Part shown: in pieces, positions 20,522 to 28,624 of the stretch
How positions within the stretch are numbered: position 1 is the first letter of the stretch
Layout: each line of letters begins with the position of its first letter
DNA from: Arthrobacter saudimassiliensis
GTDB taxonomy: Bacteria; Actinomycetota; Actinomycetes; Actinomycetales; Micrococcaceae
Length of the DNA stretch: 64,000 bases
Assembly: GCA_900016675.1 (NCBI GenBank)
Contig: LN483070.1
Span: 806,001-870,000 of the forward strand
Reading direction: 5' to 3'
The notes under the pieces: generated by a model
What the model saw: only the letters and a program-made list of their open reading frames with translations
Database searches by the model: none
Told to the model about the DNA's origin: nothing
Made by a program: the position numbers and the translations under genes

Positions 20522-21529
20522 TCAGCCCGCGTCCGGGCCCCGCCGCGCCGCCCGCCGCAGCCGCCCGGCCAGGTCCCGCAGCCGCCCCTTCGCCCGGCCG
20601 GCAAAGCCCGCCCCGGCGCGGGCGAGCCGGTAGGCCCGGTACGCCGGCCGGCTGACGGGCAGGTCCCAGGTGCCCGGATACGCGACGGCACGTCCGCCGA
20701 AGGATTTCTTGAACTTCGTGAACCCGGCCCACTCGTGCTCCGGGTCGTCGTCGGGCGCGATGCCCCACAGGTCCACGGTCTGCAGGCCGGCCTCGGCTGC
20801 GTCCAGGATCAGGTTGACCAGCAGCGGCACTCCCGCGTTGAGCCGACGGTGCTCGAAACTCGCCGCGGCGTGGGCGTAGGTGCGCGTGTCGGACGAGTCG
20901 TAGGCAAGGGCTGCGGCGATCGGCCGGCCGTCGAGCCAGGCCAGGTGCAGGCTCGCTGCACCCAGCGGCATCAGGGTCTGCGCGGCCTGGCGGAGGTAGC
21001 TGTCCGGCTGCGGGCGGAATCCGGTGCGGGCTGCGGTTTCGTGGAGGAACCCCAGCAGGATCCCGATGTCGGCGGGATCCCGCGACACCGAGAAAGTGAC
21101 GCCCTTCTTGTGGATGTTGCGGTGGATGTTGCGGTTGCTGGAGCGCATATCGGCCAGCACGGCGTCCTGGTCCCGGGCGATGTCGATCAGCCAGGTCAGG
21201 TCCGGCTGCAGGTTCTTCGGCGCCCGGACCAGGCCGCGGCCGGAAAGCAGCTGCTCCGCCGCGTCGGCGCTGATACCGGCACTGACCGGTTCAATCCGCA
21301 CATAGGCGGCCCCGCGGGAGCGGGCCAGGGCGGTCAGGGCCGCCAGCGCGGCGTCGAGCCCCTCGGGTCCGGAGGCCACCGGCCCGTACGGCACGTACAG
21401 GAACCGGCCCAGCGCGGTCTTCTCCTCCACGGCTACGAACCGGTACTCCGGCTGCGAGGCCCGATGCACGACCTTGCCCAGGGATTCCTGGAAACGTGCC
21501 CAGGGTTCCGTCTGCAGGAACTGCTCCAC
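20522..21529 (-). CDS. FemX/FemAB-type peptidoglycan bridge aminoacyltransferase
   Basis: Transfers an amino acid from aminoacyl-tRNA to the lipid II stem peptide to build interpeptide bridges. The 335-residue protein has the double GNAT-like Fem fold: an N-terminal EQFLQTEPWARFQESLG, the basic RSSNRNIHRNIHKKGV region, and a C-terminal domain with YDLWG-like TVDLWGIAPDDDPEHEWAGF and a FKKSFGG motif. The basic C-terminal ~35 residues probably touch membrane or RNA. GTG start 2 nt after manA, with GAAAGG upstream. The amino acid added cannot be read from sequence. Confidence 0.87.
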   Translation of the reverse strand: MEQFLQTEPWARFQESLGKVVHRASQPEYRFVAVEEKTALGRFLYVPYGPVASGPEGLDAALAALTALARSRGAAYVRIEPVSAGISADAAEQLLSGRGLVRAPKNLQPDLTWLIDIARDQDAVLADMRSSNRNIHRNIHKKGVTFSVSRDPADIGILLGFLHETAARTGFRPQPDSYLRQAAQTLMPLGAASLHLAWLDGRPIAAALAYDSSDTRTYAHAAASFEHRRLNAGVPLLVNLILDAAEAGLQTVDLWGIAPDDDPEHEWAGFTKFKKSFGGRAVAYPGTWDLPVSRPAYRAYRLARAGAGFAGRAKGRLRDLAGRLRRAARRGPDAG

Positions 21530-21531
21530 GA

Positions 21532-22878
21532 CTACCTTTCGTCGACTTCTTGGTCCATGTTCGTCGTCACGGCGAAAGCCAGCGCCCCCTGCGCGTGCTG
21601 TGCCGAATCGGCGGAAAGCTTGGCGATCACCGGTGCCTCCGCGGCCGGAATGAATGCGCTGGCGCCCTGCTCCAGCAGCAGGTTGCCCTTCGGGGAATCC
21701 AGCAGGATGGTCCCGCGCACGGCCAGCACCACGGTGGGCCCGTTCTGCAGCACGGGAACGTCCGCGCCGGTCATGGTGTGCTCCGGCTCGTAGGCCGGCT
21801 CGGCCGCCTCCCGGCTGGACAGTTCCAGCCGCTGCAGCTGGAACTCGGCGAACGGCGGGCGGTACAGCTCCTGGGCCATTCCGGTGAACCGGGGCTGGAC
21901 CAGCGGGGGCTCGATCGGCCGGAAGTCCACGGTCTTCAGCAGCTCCGGCACGTCCACGTGCTTCTGGGTCAGGCCGCCGCGCAGCACGTTGTCGGAGGAG
22001 GCCATCACTTCGATGCCGGTCCCGGACAGATACGCGTGCAGGTTGCCGGCCGGCAGATGCACGGCCTCGCCGGGCCGCAGGCAGACCCGGTTGAGCAGCA
22101 GGGAGATCAGCACGCCGGCGTCGTCCGGATACAGCTCGCCCAGCTCGCCCACGGTGGCCAGCTCACGCCGGTGGCCGTCGCCGTCGTCGTCTCCGCCTTC
22201 GCCGCCGGGGCGGCGCAGGGGCGCGACGGCGGACACCGCCAGCCGGACGGCCTCCACCACTTCCTCGTCACCGCGGATGAGGCGGCGGAACACCGCCGAG
22301 CAGCGTTCCTCCTCCGGGCGCCCGGACTCCAGCTCCGCCGTGATCCACTCCAGCAGATCCGGCAGGGGGGTTCCCGTGTCTTGGACGACGGCGTTCAGGG
22401 CGCGGAAGCGCTCAGCGGAGGCCTCCGGCCGGCTGAAGCCACACAGTGCATCGAAGGGAGTCAGCGCCAGGATCATTTCGGGTTTGTGGAACTCGTCCCG
22501 GTAGTTGCGGTCCGGCGCGGAGCGGTCCAGGCCTGCCTGTTCCTCCGCCGCGAACCCGGCCCGGGCCTGCTCGGCGGTCGGATGGACCTGCAGGCTGAGG
22601 GGGGAACCGGCGGCCAGGACCTTGGCCAGGAACGGCAGCCGCGGTCCGAAGCGTCCGACTGCCTCCCGGCCGAGCATTCCCTCCGGGTCGGCGTCGATCA
22701 GGGCATCGAGGGTGGCGGCATCGTCGACGGGAGGCTGCAGGGCGGACGGAGCGCCGGGGTGCGCGCCGATCCACAGCTCCGCCTCCGGCTCCCCGGACGG
22801 CTCACGGCCAAACAGCTCGGCCATGGCCGTGCGCGATCCCCAGGCGTAGGGGCGGACGGTGTTGTCCAGCAGGTACAT
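21532..22878 (-). CDS. manA: Mannose-6-phosphate isomerase, class I
   Basis: Zinc isomerase interconverting fructose 6-phosphate and mannose 6-phosphate, supplying mannose donors for glycoconjugates and protein O-mannosylation. The 448-residue protein shows the type I metal ligands: Gln97 and His99 in SLQVHP, Glu134 in HKPEMI, and the histidine of LPAGNLHAYL. A Gly/Asp-rich insertion (GGEGGDDDGDG) sits in the helical domain. The ATG at 22878 has GGGAGG upstream. It is followed by the Fem gene, apparently an envelope-linked operon. Confidence 0.93.
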   Translation of the reverse strand: MYLLDNTVRPYAWGSRTAMAELFGREPSGEPEAELWIGAHPGAPSALQPPVDDAATLDALIDADPEGMLGREAVGRFGPRLPFLAKVLAAGSPLSLQVHPTAEQARAGFAAEEQAGLDRSAPDRNYRDEFHKPEMILALTPFDALCGFSRPEASAERFRALNAVVQDTGTPLPDLLEWITAELESGRPEEERCSAVFRRLIRGDEEVVEAVRLAVSAVAPLRRPGGEGGDDDGDGHRRELATVGELGELYPDDAGVLISLLLNRVCLRPGEAVHLPAGNLHAYLSGTGIEVMASSDNVLRGGLTQKHVDVPELLKTVDFRPIEPPLVQPRFTGMAQELYRPPFAEFQLQRLELSSREAAEPAYEPEHTMTGADVPVLQNGPTVVLAVRGTILLDSPKGNLLLEQGASAFIPAAEAPVIAKLSADSAQHAQGALAFAVTTNMDQEVDER

Positions 22879-22970
22879 TTCTTTCCCTCCCGGGGTCGGT
22901 GCGTCGGTGGGCGGTGGCCCGGGCAGCGCGCGTTGGGACGACGCCGCTGCGGGCGGTTCGGCGTGCCGGG

Positions 22971-24557
22971 CTACCCGGGGCTGCACTGGCCGTTGTTGTC
23001 GAGCAGCATGCCCAGGGTGGCGTCGTCCTGCAGGACGGCCAGTTCCTGCAGATACTCCTCGGTGACCTCCGGCCCGGGCGCGGCGGGCTGCGGTTCGGCC
23101 GCGGGGGCCTCGGGCTGCGCGGCGCCGCCTTCGGCGGGAGCCTGGTCCTCCGCAGGCGCTTCGGCCTCCTGCGGAGCCGGTTCGGGGGCTGCGGCCAGCC
23201 GCTCCTGGACCCGGGCATGAATGAGGTCGAAGTCGGGGTAGGTGACGAAGTTGTCAGCGGCGGTGCCGAAGTCCGGCGGGCCGATCGTCATGCTTTCCAC
23301 CGGCTGGCTGCGCGCCTTCAGGGCCAGGTCGAGGAAGCTGCCCAGCTGGTCGGCGGGAATGTTGGTGGTAACCATCTGCTCACCGGCGGAGGCGATGGAC
23401 TGGAAGCGGGTGAGCAGGGTGGCCGGATCCAGCTGGCTGATCATCGCCTGCTGGACGCACTGCTGCCGGGAGATCCGGTGGTAGTCGGTCACGAATTCCC
23501 GGGAGCGGGCATACCAGAGGGCATGGTAGCCATCCAGCTTCTGCACCCCCGGCGGGATCCAGCCGTCCGGCGGATAGTGGCGGTTGGTGCCCGGAATCTC
23601 GCCCGCGGTGATCGGCACCCAGCCTCCCGCATTGACCGTGATGCCGCCCATGGCGTCGATGAGCCGCTCAAAGCCGGCCATATCCACCGTGACGTAGCCC
23701 TGCACCTCCAGGCCCAGGATGCCGCTGGCGGCGTCCATCATGGCCTCGGCTCCGGGATCCGTTCCCTCCGGGTAGAGGTAGGGGTAGTTGTCGGTGACCA
23801 CCTGGTACAGGCTGTTCAGGATGCACTCGTCGCCGCAGTTGTACCCCTCGGGCCAGACCTCCCACAGCGGGGAGTCCTCTCCGAAGCGGGCGTTCTGGAA
23901 GTTGCGGGGCAGGCTGAAGGTCGAGGTCTCGCCGGTCTTCGCGTCCACGCTGATCACGGACATGCTGTCGGGGCGCAGGCCGGTGCGGTCCGCCCCGGCG
24001 TCGCCGCCCATCAGCAGGAAGTTGTAGCGGCCGTCGACGGGATCGAAGGCGGGCCCGGCCTGGAAGACGCTGCCCACCGTCTGCCGGCTCACGTTCAGCA
24101 GGTAGGCGCCGTAGCCAAGGCTGCCGCTGGTCACCGCCATCAGGACTGCCAGGGACACGGCGACGACGGGGCGCACCCCGCGGCGGAGCAGGGGCGGGCG
24201 GATGATCCGCAGCGTATCGAGGAACAGCAGGGCCCAGCCGACGGCGAGCAGCGCCAGCACCGCGATGATGACGATGGACATCCACCCGTGGGTGAGCAGG
24301 TCCACCAGCCGGGCACGGCTGGTCAGCGCGAGGACCAGGACGGCCAGGGCCAGGATCCAGACGCTGAAGGTGACCAGCAGCGCCCGCCGTCCCAGCCTCC
24401 GGTCGCCGGCGACCACCTGTGCGGAACCCGGCAGGACCAGGGTCAGCAGCAGCAGGATGAACGCCCGGCGGGTGCGTAGGCCCTCGGGCGCGGCCTGCGG
24501 ATAGCGGACCGGATCAGTCAGCGGCGTGCCGGTGCGGGCTGAGGCGGGATGAGTCAC
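22971..24557 (-). CDS. LytR-CpsA-Psr (LCP) family cell-wall ligase
   Basis: LCP enzymes transfer polyprenyl-linked glycopolymers to peptidoglycan outside the membrane. The 528-residue protein has about four N-terminal transmembrane helices (30-150), then the LCP domain (about 170-400) with DRTGLRPDSMSVISVD, SLPRN, and the arginine motif WYARSREFVTDYHRISRQQ. A C-terminal Glu/Ala/Pro-rich tail (~75 residues) follows. GTG start 7 nt after the purE stop, so it is probably in the purK-purE operon. Confidence 0.9.
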   Translation of the reverse strand: MTHPASARTGTPLTDPVRYPQAAPEGLRTRRAFILLLLTLVLPGSAQVVAGDRRLGRRALLVTFSVWILALAVLVLALTSRARLVDLLTHGWMSIVIIAVLALLAVGWALLFLDTLRIIRPPLLRRGVRPVVAVSLAVLMAVTSGSLGYGAYLLNVSRQTVGSVFQAGPAFDPVDGRYNFLLMGGDAGADRTGLRPDSMSVISVDAKTGETSTFSLPRNFQNARFGEDSPLWEVWPEGYNCGDECILNSLYQVVTDNYPYLYPEGTDPGAEAMMDAASGILGLEVQGYVTVDMAGFERLIDAMGGITVNAGGWVPITAGEIPGTNRHYPPDGWIPPGVQKLDGYHALWYARSREFVTDYHRISRQQCVQQAMISQLDPATLLTRFQSIASAGEQMVTTNIPADQLGSFLDLALKARSQPVESMTIGPPDFGTAADNFVTYPDFDLIHARVQERLAAAPEPAPQEAEAPAEDQAPAEGGAAQPEAPAAEPQPAAPGPEVTEEYLQELAVLQDDATLGMLLDNNGQCSPG

Positions 24558-24564
24558 GGCGGGC

Positions 24565-25092
24565 CTAGGCGGGCGGGGCGACGGACGCCCGGAGGTTGGC
24601 GCCCTTGGCCATGGCGGTGCGGCGCAGGCCGTCGGCGAAGTCCACCAGCTGCTGCTGCAGCTTGGCGGCGAGCGGGTCGGTTCCGGAGGCCAGCATCCGC
24701 ACGGCGAGCAGGCCGGCGTTGCGGGCTCCGCCCACCGAAACGGTTGCGACCGGGACCCCGGCGGGCATCTGCACGATGGACAGCAGGGAATCCATGCCGT
24801 CGAGGTACTTCAGCGGAACGGGAACCCCGATCACCGGCAGCGGGGTGAGGGCGGCAAGCATGCCGGGCAGATGCGCGGCTCCGCCGGCACCGGCAATGAT
24901 GACCCGCAGCCCGCGGCGGTGTGCGGTGCGGCCGTACTCGAGCATCTCCTCCGGCATCCGGTGGGCTGAAACCACATCCGCCTCGAAGGGGATGTCGAAC
25001 TCCGCCAGGGCGGCCGCGGCGGCGTCCATGACGGCCCAGTCCGAGTCCGAGCCCATCACCACACCGACCAGGGGGGTCTGCGCCTTGTTCAT
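24565..25092 (-). CDS. purE: N5-carboxyaminoimidazole ribonucleotide mutase
   Basis: Class I PurE converts N5-CAIR to CAIR in purine synthesis. The 175-residue protein has the substrate loops GSDSDW (14-19) and SAHRMP (42-47) and the glycine-rich [12 protein letters not shown] motif. It overlaps the end of purK by 4 nt (ATGA), so translation is coupled and the two enzymes that together replace AIR carboxylase are made together. Confidence 0.95.
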   Translation of the reverse strand: MNKAQTPLVGVVMGSDSDWAVMDAAAAALAEFDIPFEADVVSAHRMPEEMLEYGRTAHRRGLRVIIAGAGGAAHLPGMLAALTPLPVIGVPVPLKYLDGMDSLLSIVQMPAGVPVATVSVGGARNAGLLAVRMLASGTDPLAAKLQQQLVDFADGLRRTAMAKGANLRASVAPPA

Positions 25093-26258
25093 TCCTGTCC
25101 TTCCGAATCCCGGCCGTCGCGGATGATCGCAGCCGCCCGGGCGGCGCTGCGGCGCAGTGCCGGCAGGTCCGCTGCGCTGCGGCCCACGGCGTTGACGTGC
25201 CCGATCTTACGTCCGGGGCGGACGGATTTGCCGTAACCATGCACTTTGACGCCCGGTTCTGCGGCCATCGCCGCCGGGTAGGCGGCGAAGAGGTCCTGGT
25301 TGCCGCCGCCCAGATAGTTCTTCATTACGGCCACCCCTCCCAGCAGGTCGGTCGCGCCCAGGGGCAGGTCCAGGACCGCGCGCAGGTGCTGCTCAAACTG
25401 GCCCGTGACCGAACCGTCCATGGTCCAGTGCCCGGAGTTGTGCGGGCGCATGGCCAGCTCGTTGATCAGGAAGCCGGGGGAGCGGCCCGGGGTCTCGAAC
25501 ATCTCCACGGCCATCACTCCGGTGACGCCCAGCTCGGCGGCCAGCCGCAGCGCCGCGTCACGGGCGGCCTCCGCGGTTGACGGGGACAGCTCCTGGGCCG
25601 GCGCGATCACTTCGTCGCAGACCCCGTCGACCTGGATCGAGTGGACCACGGGCCAGGCGGCGCAGGCGCCGCCGGGGGTGCGTGCCACCAGGGCGGAAAG
25701 CTCACGGGAGAACGGCACCTTCTCCTCGGCCAGCAGCGGGCCCCGGCCGAACCAGTCGGCGGCCGCCTCGGCGTCGGCGGCGTCGGCGATGATCCGCACC
25801 CCCTTGCCGTCGTAGCCGCCGCGGGGAGTCTTCAGGACCACCGGCCAGCCGGCCGCCTTGCCGAAGTCCACCAGTTCCGCCACGGAGGCCACGGCGCTCC
25901 AGCGCGGATTCGGCAGCCCGAGCCGCTCGACCGCCGCGCGCATCACCAGCTTGTCCTGGGCATGGACCAGCGCCTCGGGTCCGGGCTGGACATTGACGCC
26001 GGCGGCCTGCAGCGCACGCAGGTGCTCCGTGGGCACGTGCTCGTGGTCGAAGGTCAGCACGTCGACGCCGCGGGCGAACTCCGCGAGCGTGTCGTAGTCG
26101 CGGTAGTCGCCGACGTCGGCCGCGCGCACCGCGGAGACGGCGGAGACGTCGGGAGCCTCGGCGAGGACCCGAAGTTCAAAGCCGAGGGCGGTGGCGGCCG
26201 GTGCCATCATTCGCGCCAGCTGGCCGCCGCCAACTACGCCGATTACTGGAAAAGTCAC
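25089..26258 (-). CDS. purK: 5-(carboxyamino)imidazole ribonucleotide synthase
   Basis: ATP-grasp enzyme that carboxylates AIR with bicarbonate to N5-CAIR. The 389-residue protein shows the N-terminal [12 protein letters not shown] nucleotide fold, the ATP-grasp segment [14 protein letters not shown], and the metal-binding [16 protein letters not shown] start 6 nt behind a TACCCT box, i.e. leaderless. First gene of purK-purE-LCP and divergent from gtrA. Confidence 0.95.
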   Translation of the reverse strand: MTFPVIGVVGGGQLARMMAPAATALGFELRVLAEAPDVSAVSAVRAADVGDYRDYDTLAEFARGVDVLTFDHEHVPTEHLRALQAAGVNVQPGPEALVHAQDKLVMRAAVERLGLPNPRWSAVASVAELVDFGKAAGWPVVLKTPRGGYDGKGVRIIADAADAEAAADWFGRGPLLAEEKVPFSRELSALVARTPGGACAAWPVVHSIQVDGVCDEVIAPAQELSPSTAEAARDAALRLAAELGVTGVMAVEMFETPGRSPGFLINELAMRPHNSGHWTMDGSVTGQFEQHLRAVLDLPLGATDLLGGVAVMKNYLGGGNQDLFAAYPAAMAAEPGVKVHGYGKSVRPGRKIGHVNAVGRSAADLPALRRSAARAAAIIRDGRDSEGQE

Positions 26259-26264
26259 ATCCCA

Positions 26265-26270
26265 AGGGTA
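26265..26270 (-). promoter_or_regulatory. -10 box of purK (leaderless)
   Basis: TACCCT on the minus strand, 6 nt before the GTG at 26258. The rest of the 181-bp divergent region contains only a weak rightward TATTAT at 26348 for gtrA. Confidence 0.55.
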
Positions 26271-26439
26271 CCGAACGCCGCCGGACGAACCTGCCCGGTT
26301 AACGGCCGATCAACAGGAGCGCCGGGGAAACTCCCAAGGTTGGCAGGTATTATCGCTCTGGCCGCCGTGCTTGTGCCGCGGCCTCCCCACCCGGTGCGCC
26401 CTGCCTCCGGGATTTACGCTTTAACGCCCACGGAGGGTC

Positions 26440-27003
26440 ATGTTTGCATCGTTGTCGGCACGGATCAGGAGCCTGGCTTCCCTGTTTTGGCGGGAGGTGG
26501 CGAAGTTCGGAACGGTGGGGGCCGTGGCCTTCGTCATCGACAACGCGATGACCTGGATCCTGATGCACGGCGCCCTGGAGGGCAGCCCGGCCAAGGCCCG
26601 CTTCGTGGGAGCCTCGATCGCCACCCTGTTCTCCTGGGTCGCCAACCGCTGGTGGACCTTCCGGCACCGCCGGCAGTCGAACATGGGCAGGGAACTGGTG
26701 CAGTTCCTGCTCATCAACGGCGTAGGCATCGTCATCTCCACCGGCTTCACCTGGGTGGCGCGTTATCCGATGGGCATCACCGACAACAACGTGCTGTTCA
26801 TGGCCGGCGTCGTGGGGATCGTCGTCGCCACGGTCCTGCGGTTCTTCGCCTACCGTTTCTGGGTCTTCAACGCCGAGCTGGACGAGGAGCCCGGATTCGA
26901 GGATGACGCCGAGGCGATCCTCGGCGACCCGCGGCAGGGCGCCAAGCCGGCCGAAACGTCCGGGCCGGCCCCGGAAGCCGTCAGGCCCCGGGCCGAGCCG
27001 TAA
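26440..27003 (+). CDS. GtrA family membrane protein
   Basis: A 187-residue protein with four transmembrane helices, of the GtrA family, whose members are thought to move undecaprenyl-linked sugars across the membrane. Family landmarks: FGTVGAVAFVIDN in helix 1, SWVANRWWTFRHRR after helix 2, and FFAYRFWVF at the end of helix 4. An acidic/proline C-terminal tail follows. The ATG has GGAGGG upstream. Its 3' end overlaps the convergent TIGR03089 gene by 23 bp. Confidence 0.88.
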   Translation: MFASLSARIRSLASLFWREVAKFGTVGAVAFVIDNAMTWILMHGALEGSPAKARFVGASIATLFSWVANRWWTFRHRRQSNMGRELVQFLLINGVGIVISTGFTWVARYPMGITDNNVLFMAGVVGIVVATVLRFFAYRFWVFNAELDEEPGFEDDAEAILGDPRQGAKPAETSGPAPEAVRPRAEP

Positions 27004-27733
27004 CCCGCTCCGCAGCCAGCAGCGCAGCATCCGGCGTCCGGCCGTCTCCGGTCAGGACCACCGTCCCGCCGGCCCGCCACGCGGCCAGGGCGGCCTCGAC
27101 GGCACGCAGCAGCCCGGCTTCGGCCTGCACGAGCACCACCGGCGTCCCGTCGCCGGCCGTGCCGTCCGGCCCCGGGCCGGCCTCCACCGCCGACCAGGGC
27201 AGGCTTCCCTCCGGAGCGGCCAGGGCCGGCCGGTCCGGAAACGGAGTGCCGAAGTCGTCGAAGCTGTCCGCGAAGGAGCGGACCTCCGCGGCGTAATCCA
27301 CGGCCCCGGCCGGCAGGTCCCCGTCCCAGTGCATCTGCAGCGCTCCGAGCCCCACCGCCACCGGCACTCCTGCAGCCGCATCAAGCGCCTCCCGCTGCGC
27401 GGAGGCGGTCGCAAAGACCTCGGCTCCCGCCCCGCCGGCCGAGCCGGAGCTCCCGCCGTCGGCCGGTCCGGCCTCCACCGCGGAGCCGGCCGCCCAGGCG
27501 CCGAGCGTGAGGACGAGGGCCTTCCAATGCACGGGCAGGTGCAGCCGAAGCGCCGTCCCCGGCGCGGCATCCAGCTCCTCCACCAGCAGGTTGGCGGTCT
27601 TGGCCGCCCAGTTTTCCAGCACCCTTCCGGACAGCTCCACCCGCTCCCCGTCCGCCCCGTACCAGATGAGGGCCGGCGAACTGGCCTGGGCGGTACGCAG
27701 CCGTGAAAACAGGGCCTGCATCGGGTTGTCCAT
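26981..27733 (-). CDS. TIGR03089 family protein
   Basis: A 250-residue actinobacterial protein of the TIGR03089 family. It resembles the N-terminal part of AMP-binding acyl-CoA synthetases (PALIWYGADGERVELSGRVLENWAAK near the start, VVLTGDGRTPD near the end) but lacks the ATP- and substrate-binding motifs. Its role is unknown, and it is often near WhiB, GtrA and glycosyltransferase genes. The ATG at 27733 is chosen; the open frame upstream continues antisense through the whiB leader and is not protein-like. Confidence 0.82.
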   Translation of the reverse strand: MDNPMQALFSRLRTAQASSPALIWYGADGERVELSGRVLENWAAKTANLLVEELDAAPGTALRLHLPVHWKALVLTLGAWAAGSAVEAGPADGGSSGSAGGAGAEVFATASAQREALDAAAGVPVAVGLGALQMHWDGDLPAGAVDYAAEVRSFADSFDDFGTPFPDRPALAAPEGSLPWSAVEAGPGPDGTAGDGTPVVLVQAEAGLLRAVEAALAAWRAGGTVVLTGDGRTPDAALLAAERVTARPGA

Positions 27734-27966
27734 GGGAACCTCGGTTTCTGTCCGGAAACGCTGACGCTTCGATGCTACCGGCGGCGCCGACGGGGGAGGG
27801 CCCGGGCGCTCGAGGGGCCCGCCCGGGGTCGCGCGGACCCGGGAGGCGGCACGGTGCGCCGTTGCTGCTAACCCCCGGGACCGGCGCGCCGATAAGTACC
27901 AGCGGCAATCCCGGGCGTGGCGAAGTCCGGGATCCGTCGAGGAGTTGTATAGGATGCCGGGACAGC

Positions 27967-27995
27967 TTGACGCCGCCGTATTACACACGTGTAAT
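27967..27995 (+). promoter_or_regulatory. whiB promoter with overlapping palindrome
   Basis: A textbook pair TTGACG (27967-27972), 17-bp spacer, TGTAAT (27990-27995). The palindrome ATTACAC-AC-GTGTAAT (27980-27995) covers the spacer end and the whole -10 box, so a bound dimer would block transcription. The leader to whiB is about 95 nt. The rest of the 364-bp gap (27734-27966) contains a possible second TAGGAT box at 27948 and a minus-strand TAGCAT at 27772 for TIGR03089, otherwise nothing clear. Confidence 0.7.
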
Positions 27996-28097
27996 TTGGG
28001 TACGGATTTGTTCCAGCAATCCACATTCGCAGTCGACGTCCGCGACTCCGCGCGGGCCAACCATCCGCTGCTGGGGCAATAACACCGGGAGGAATCC

Positions 28098-28595
28098 ATG
28101 GGGCAAGCTGAACAAACGCACGACGTCTCTGCCGCTGCACCCTACGCGGGACGGTCCGTGCCCGGCGACTGGTATGTCGATCCGGCCGACCCCTCCGCAG
28201 CGGACCGCTACCGCCAGGACGAGGCCACGAGCCTCGAGGAACAGGCAACGGCCTTCCTCGCCGCACACGAAGCCCTGGACGGGTCCGAGGATCTCGATCC
28301 GCCCGTCACGCTGTTCGCTCCGCCGCCCGCTCCCACCTGGATCGGCCTTCCCGGCGACGCCGGCGACTATGAGGGCGAGCTGGGCTGGCAGGCCGATGCC
28401 CTGTGCGCCCAGACCGACCCCGAAGCATTCTTCCCTGAGAAGGGCGGCTCCACGCGGGACGCGAAGAAGGTCTGCGCCGGCTGCGCCGTCCGCGTGCAGT
28501 GCCTGGACTATGCGCTGGCCAACGACGAGCGCTTCGGCATCTGGGGCGGGCTGTCCGAGCGTGAACGCCGTCGGCTCAGGAAGCGGGCAGTCTAA
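28098..28595 (+). CDS. whiB: WhiB family Fe-S transcription regulator (WhiB2/WhmD-like)
   Basis: A 165-residue iron-sulfur regulator that partners sigma factor A. The C-terminal Wbl domain has the four cluster cysteines Cys103, Cys126, Cys129 and Cys135 (C-x22-C-x2-C-x5-C), the GIWGG turn (147-151) and the basic tail RERRRLRKRAV. The core LCAQTDPEAFFPEKGGSTR matches the WhiB2/WhmD class, linked to septation and envelope control in mycobacteria. A ~95-residue acidic N-terminal extension precedes the domain. The ATG has GGGAGGA upstream. It heads a cluster with the giant glycosyltransferase. Confidence 0.93.
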   Translation: MGQAEQTHDVSAAAPYAGRSVPGDWYVDPADPSAADRYRQDEATSLEEQATAFLAAHEALDGSEDLDPPVTLFAPPPAPTWIGLPGDAGDYEGELGWQADALCAQTDPEAFFPEKGGSTRDAKKVCAGCAVRVQCLDYALANDERFGIWGGLSERERRRLRKRAV

Positions 28596-28624
28596 TTCGT
28601 TCGCGTGTTCGTGTATGTGCCGTC

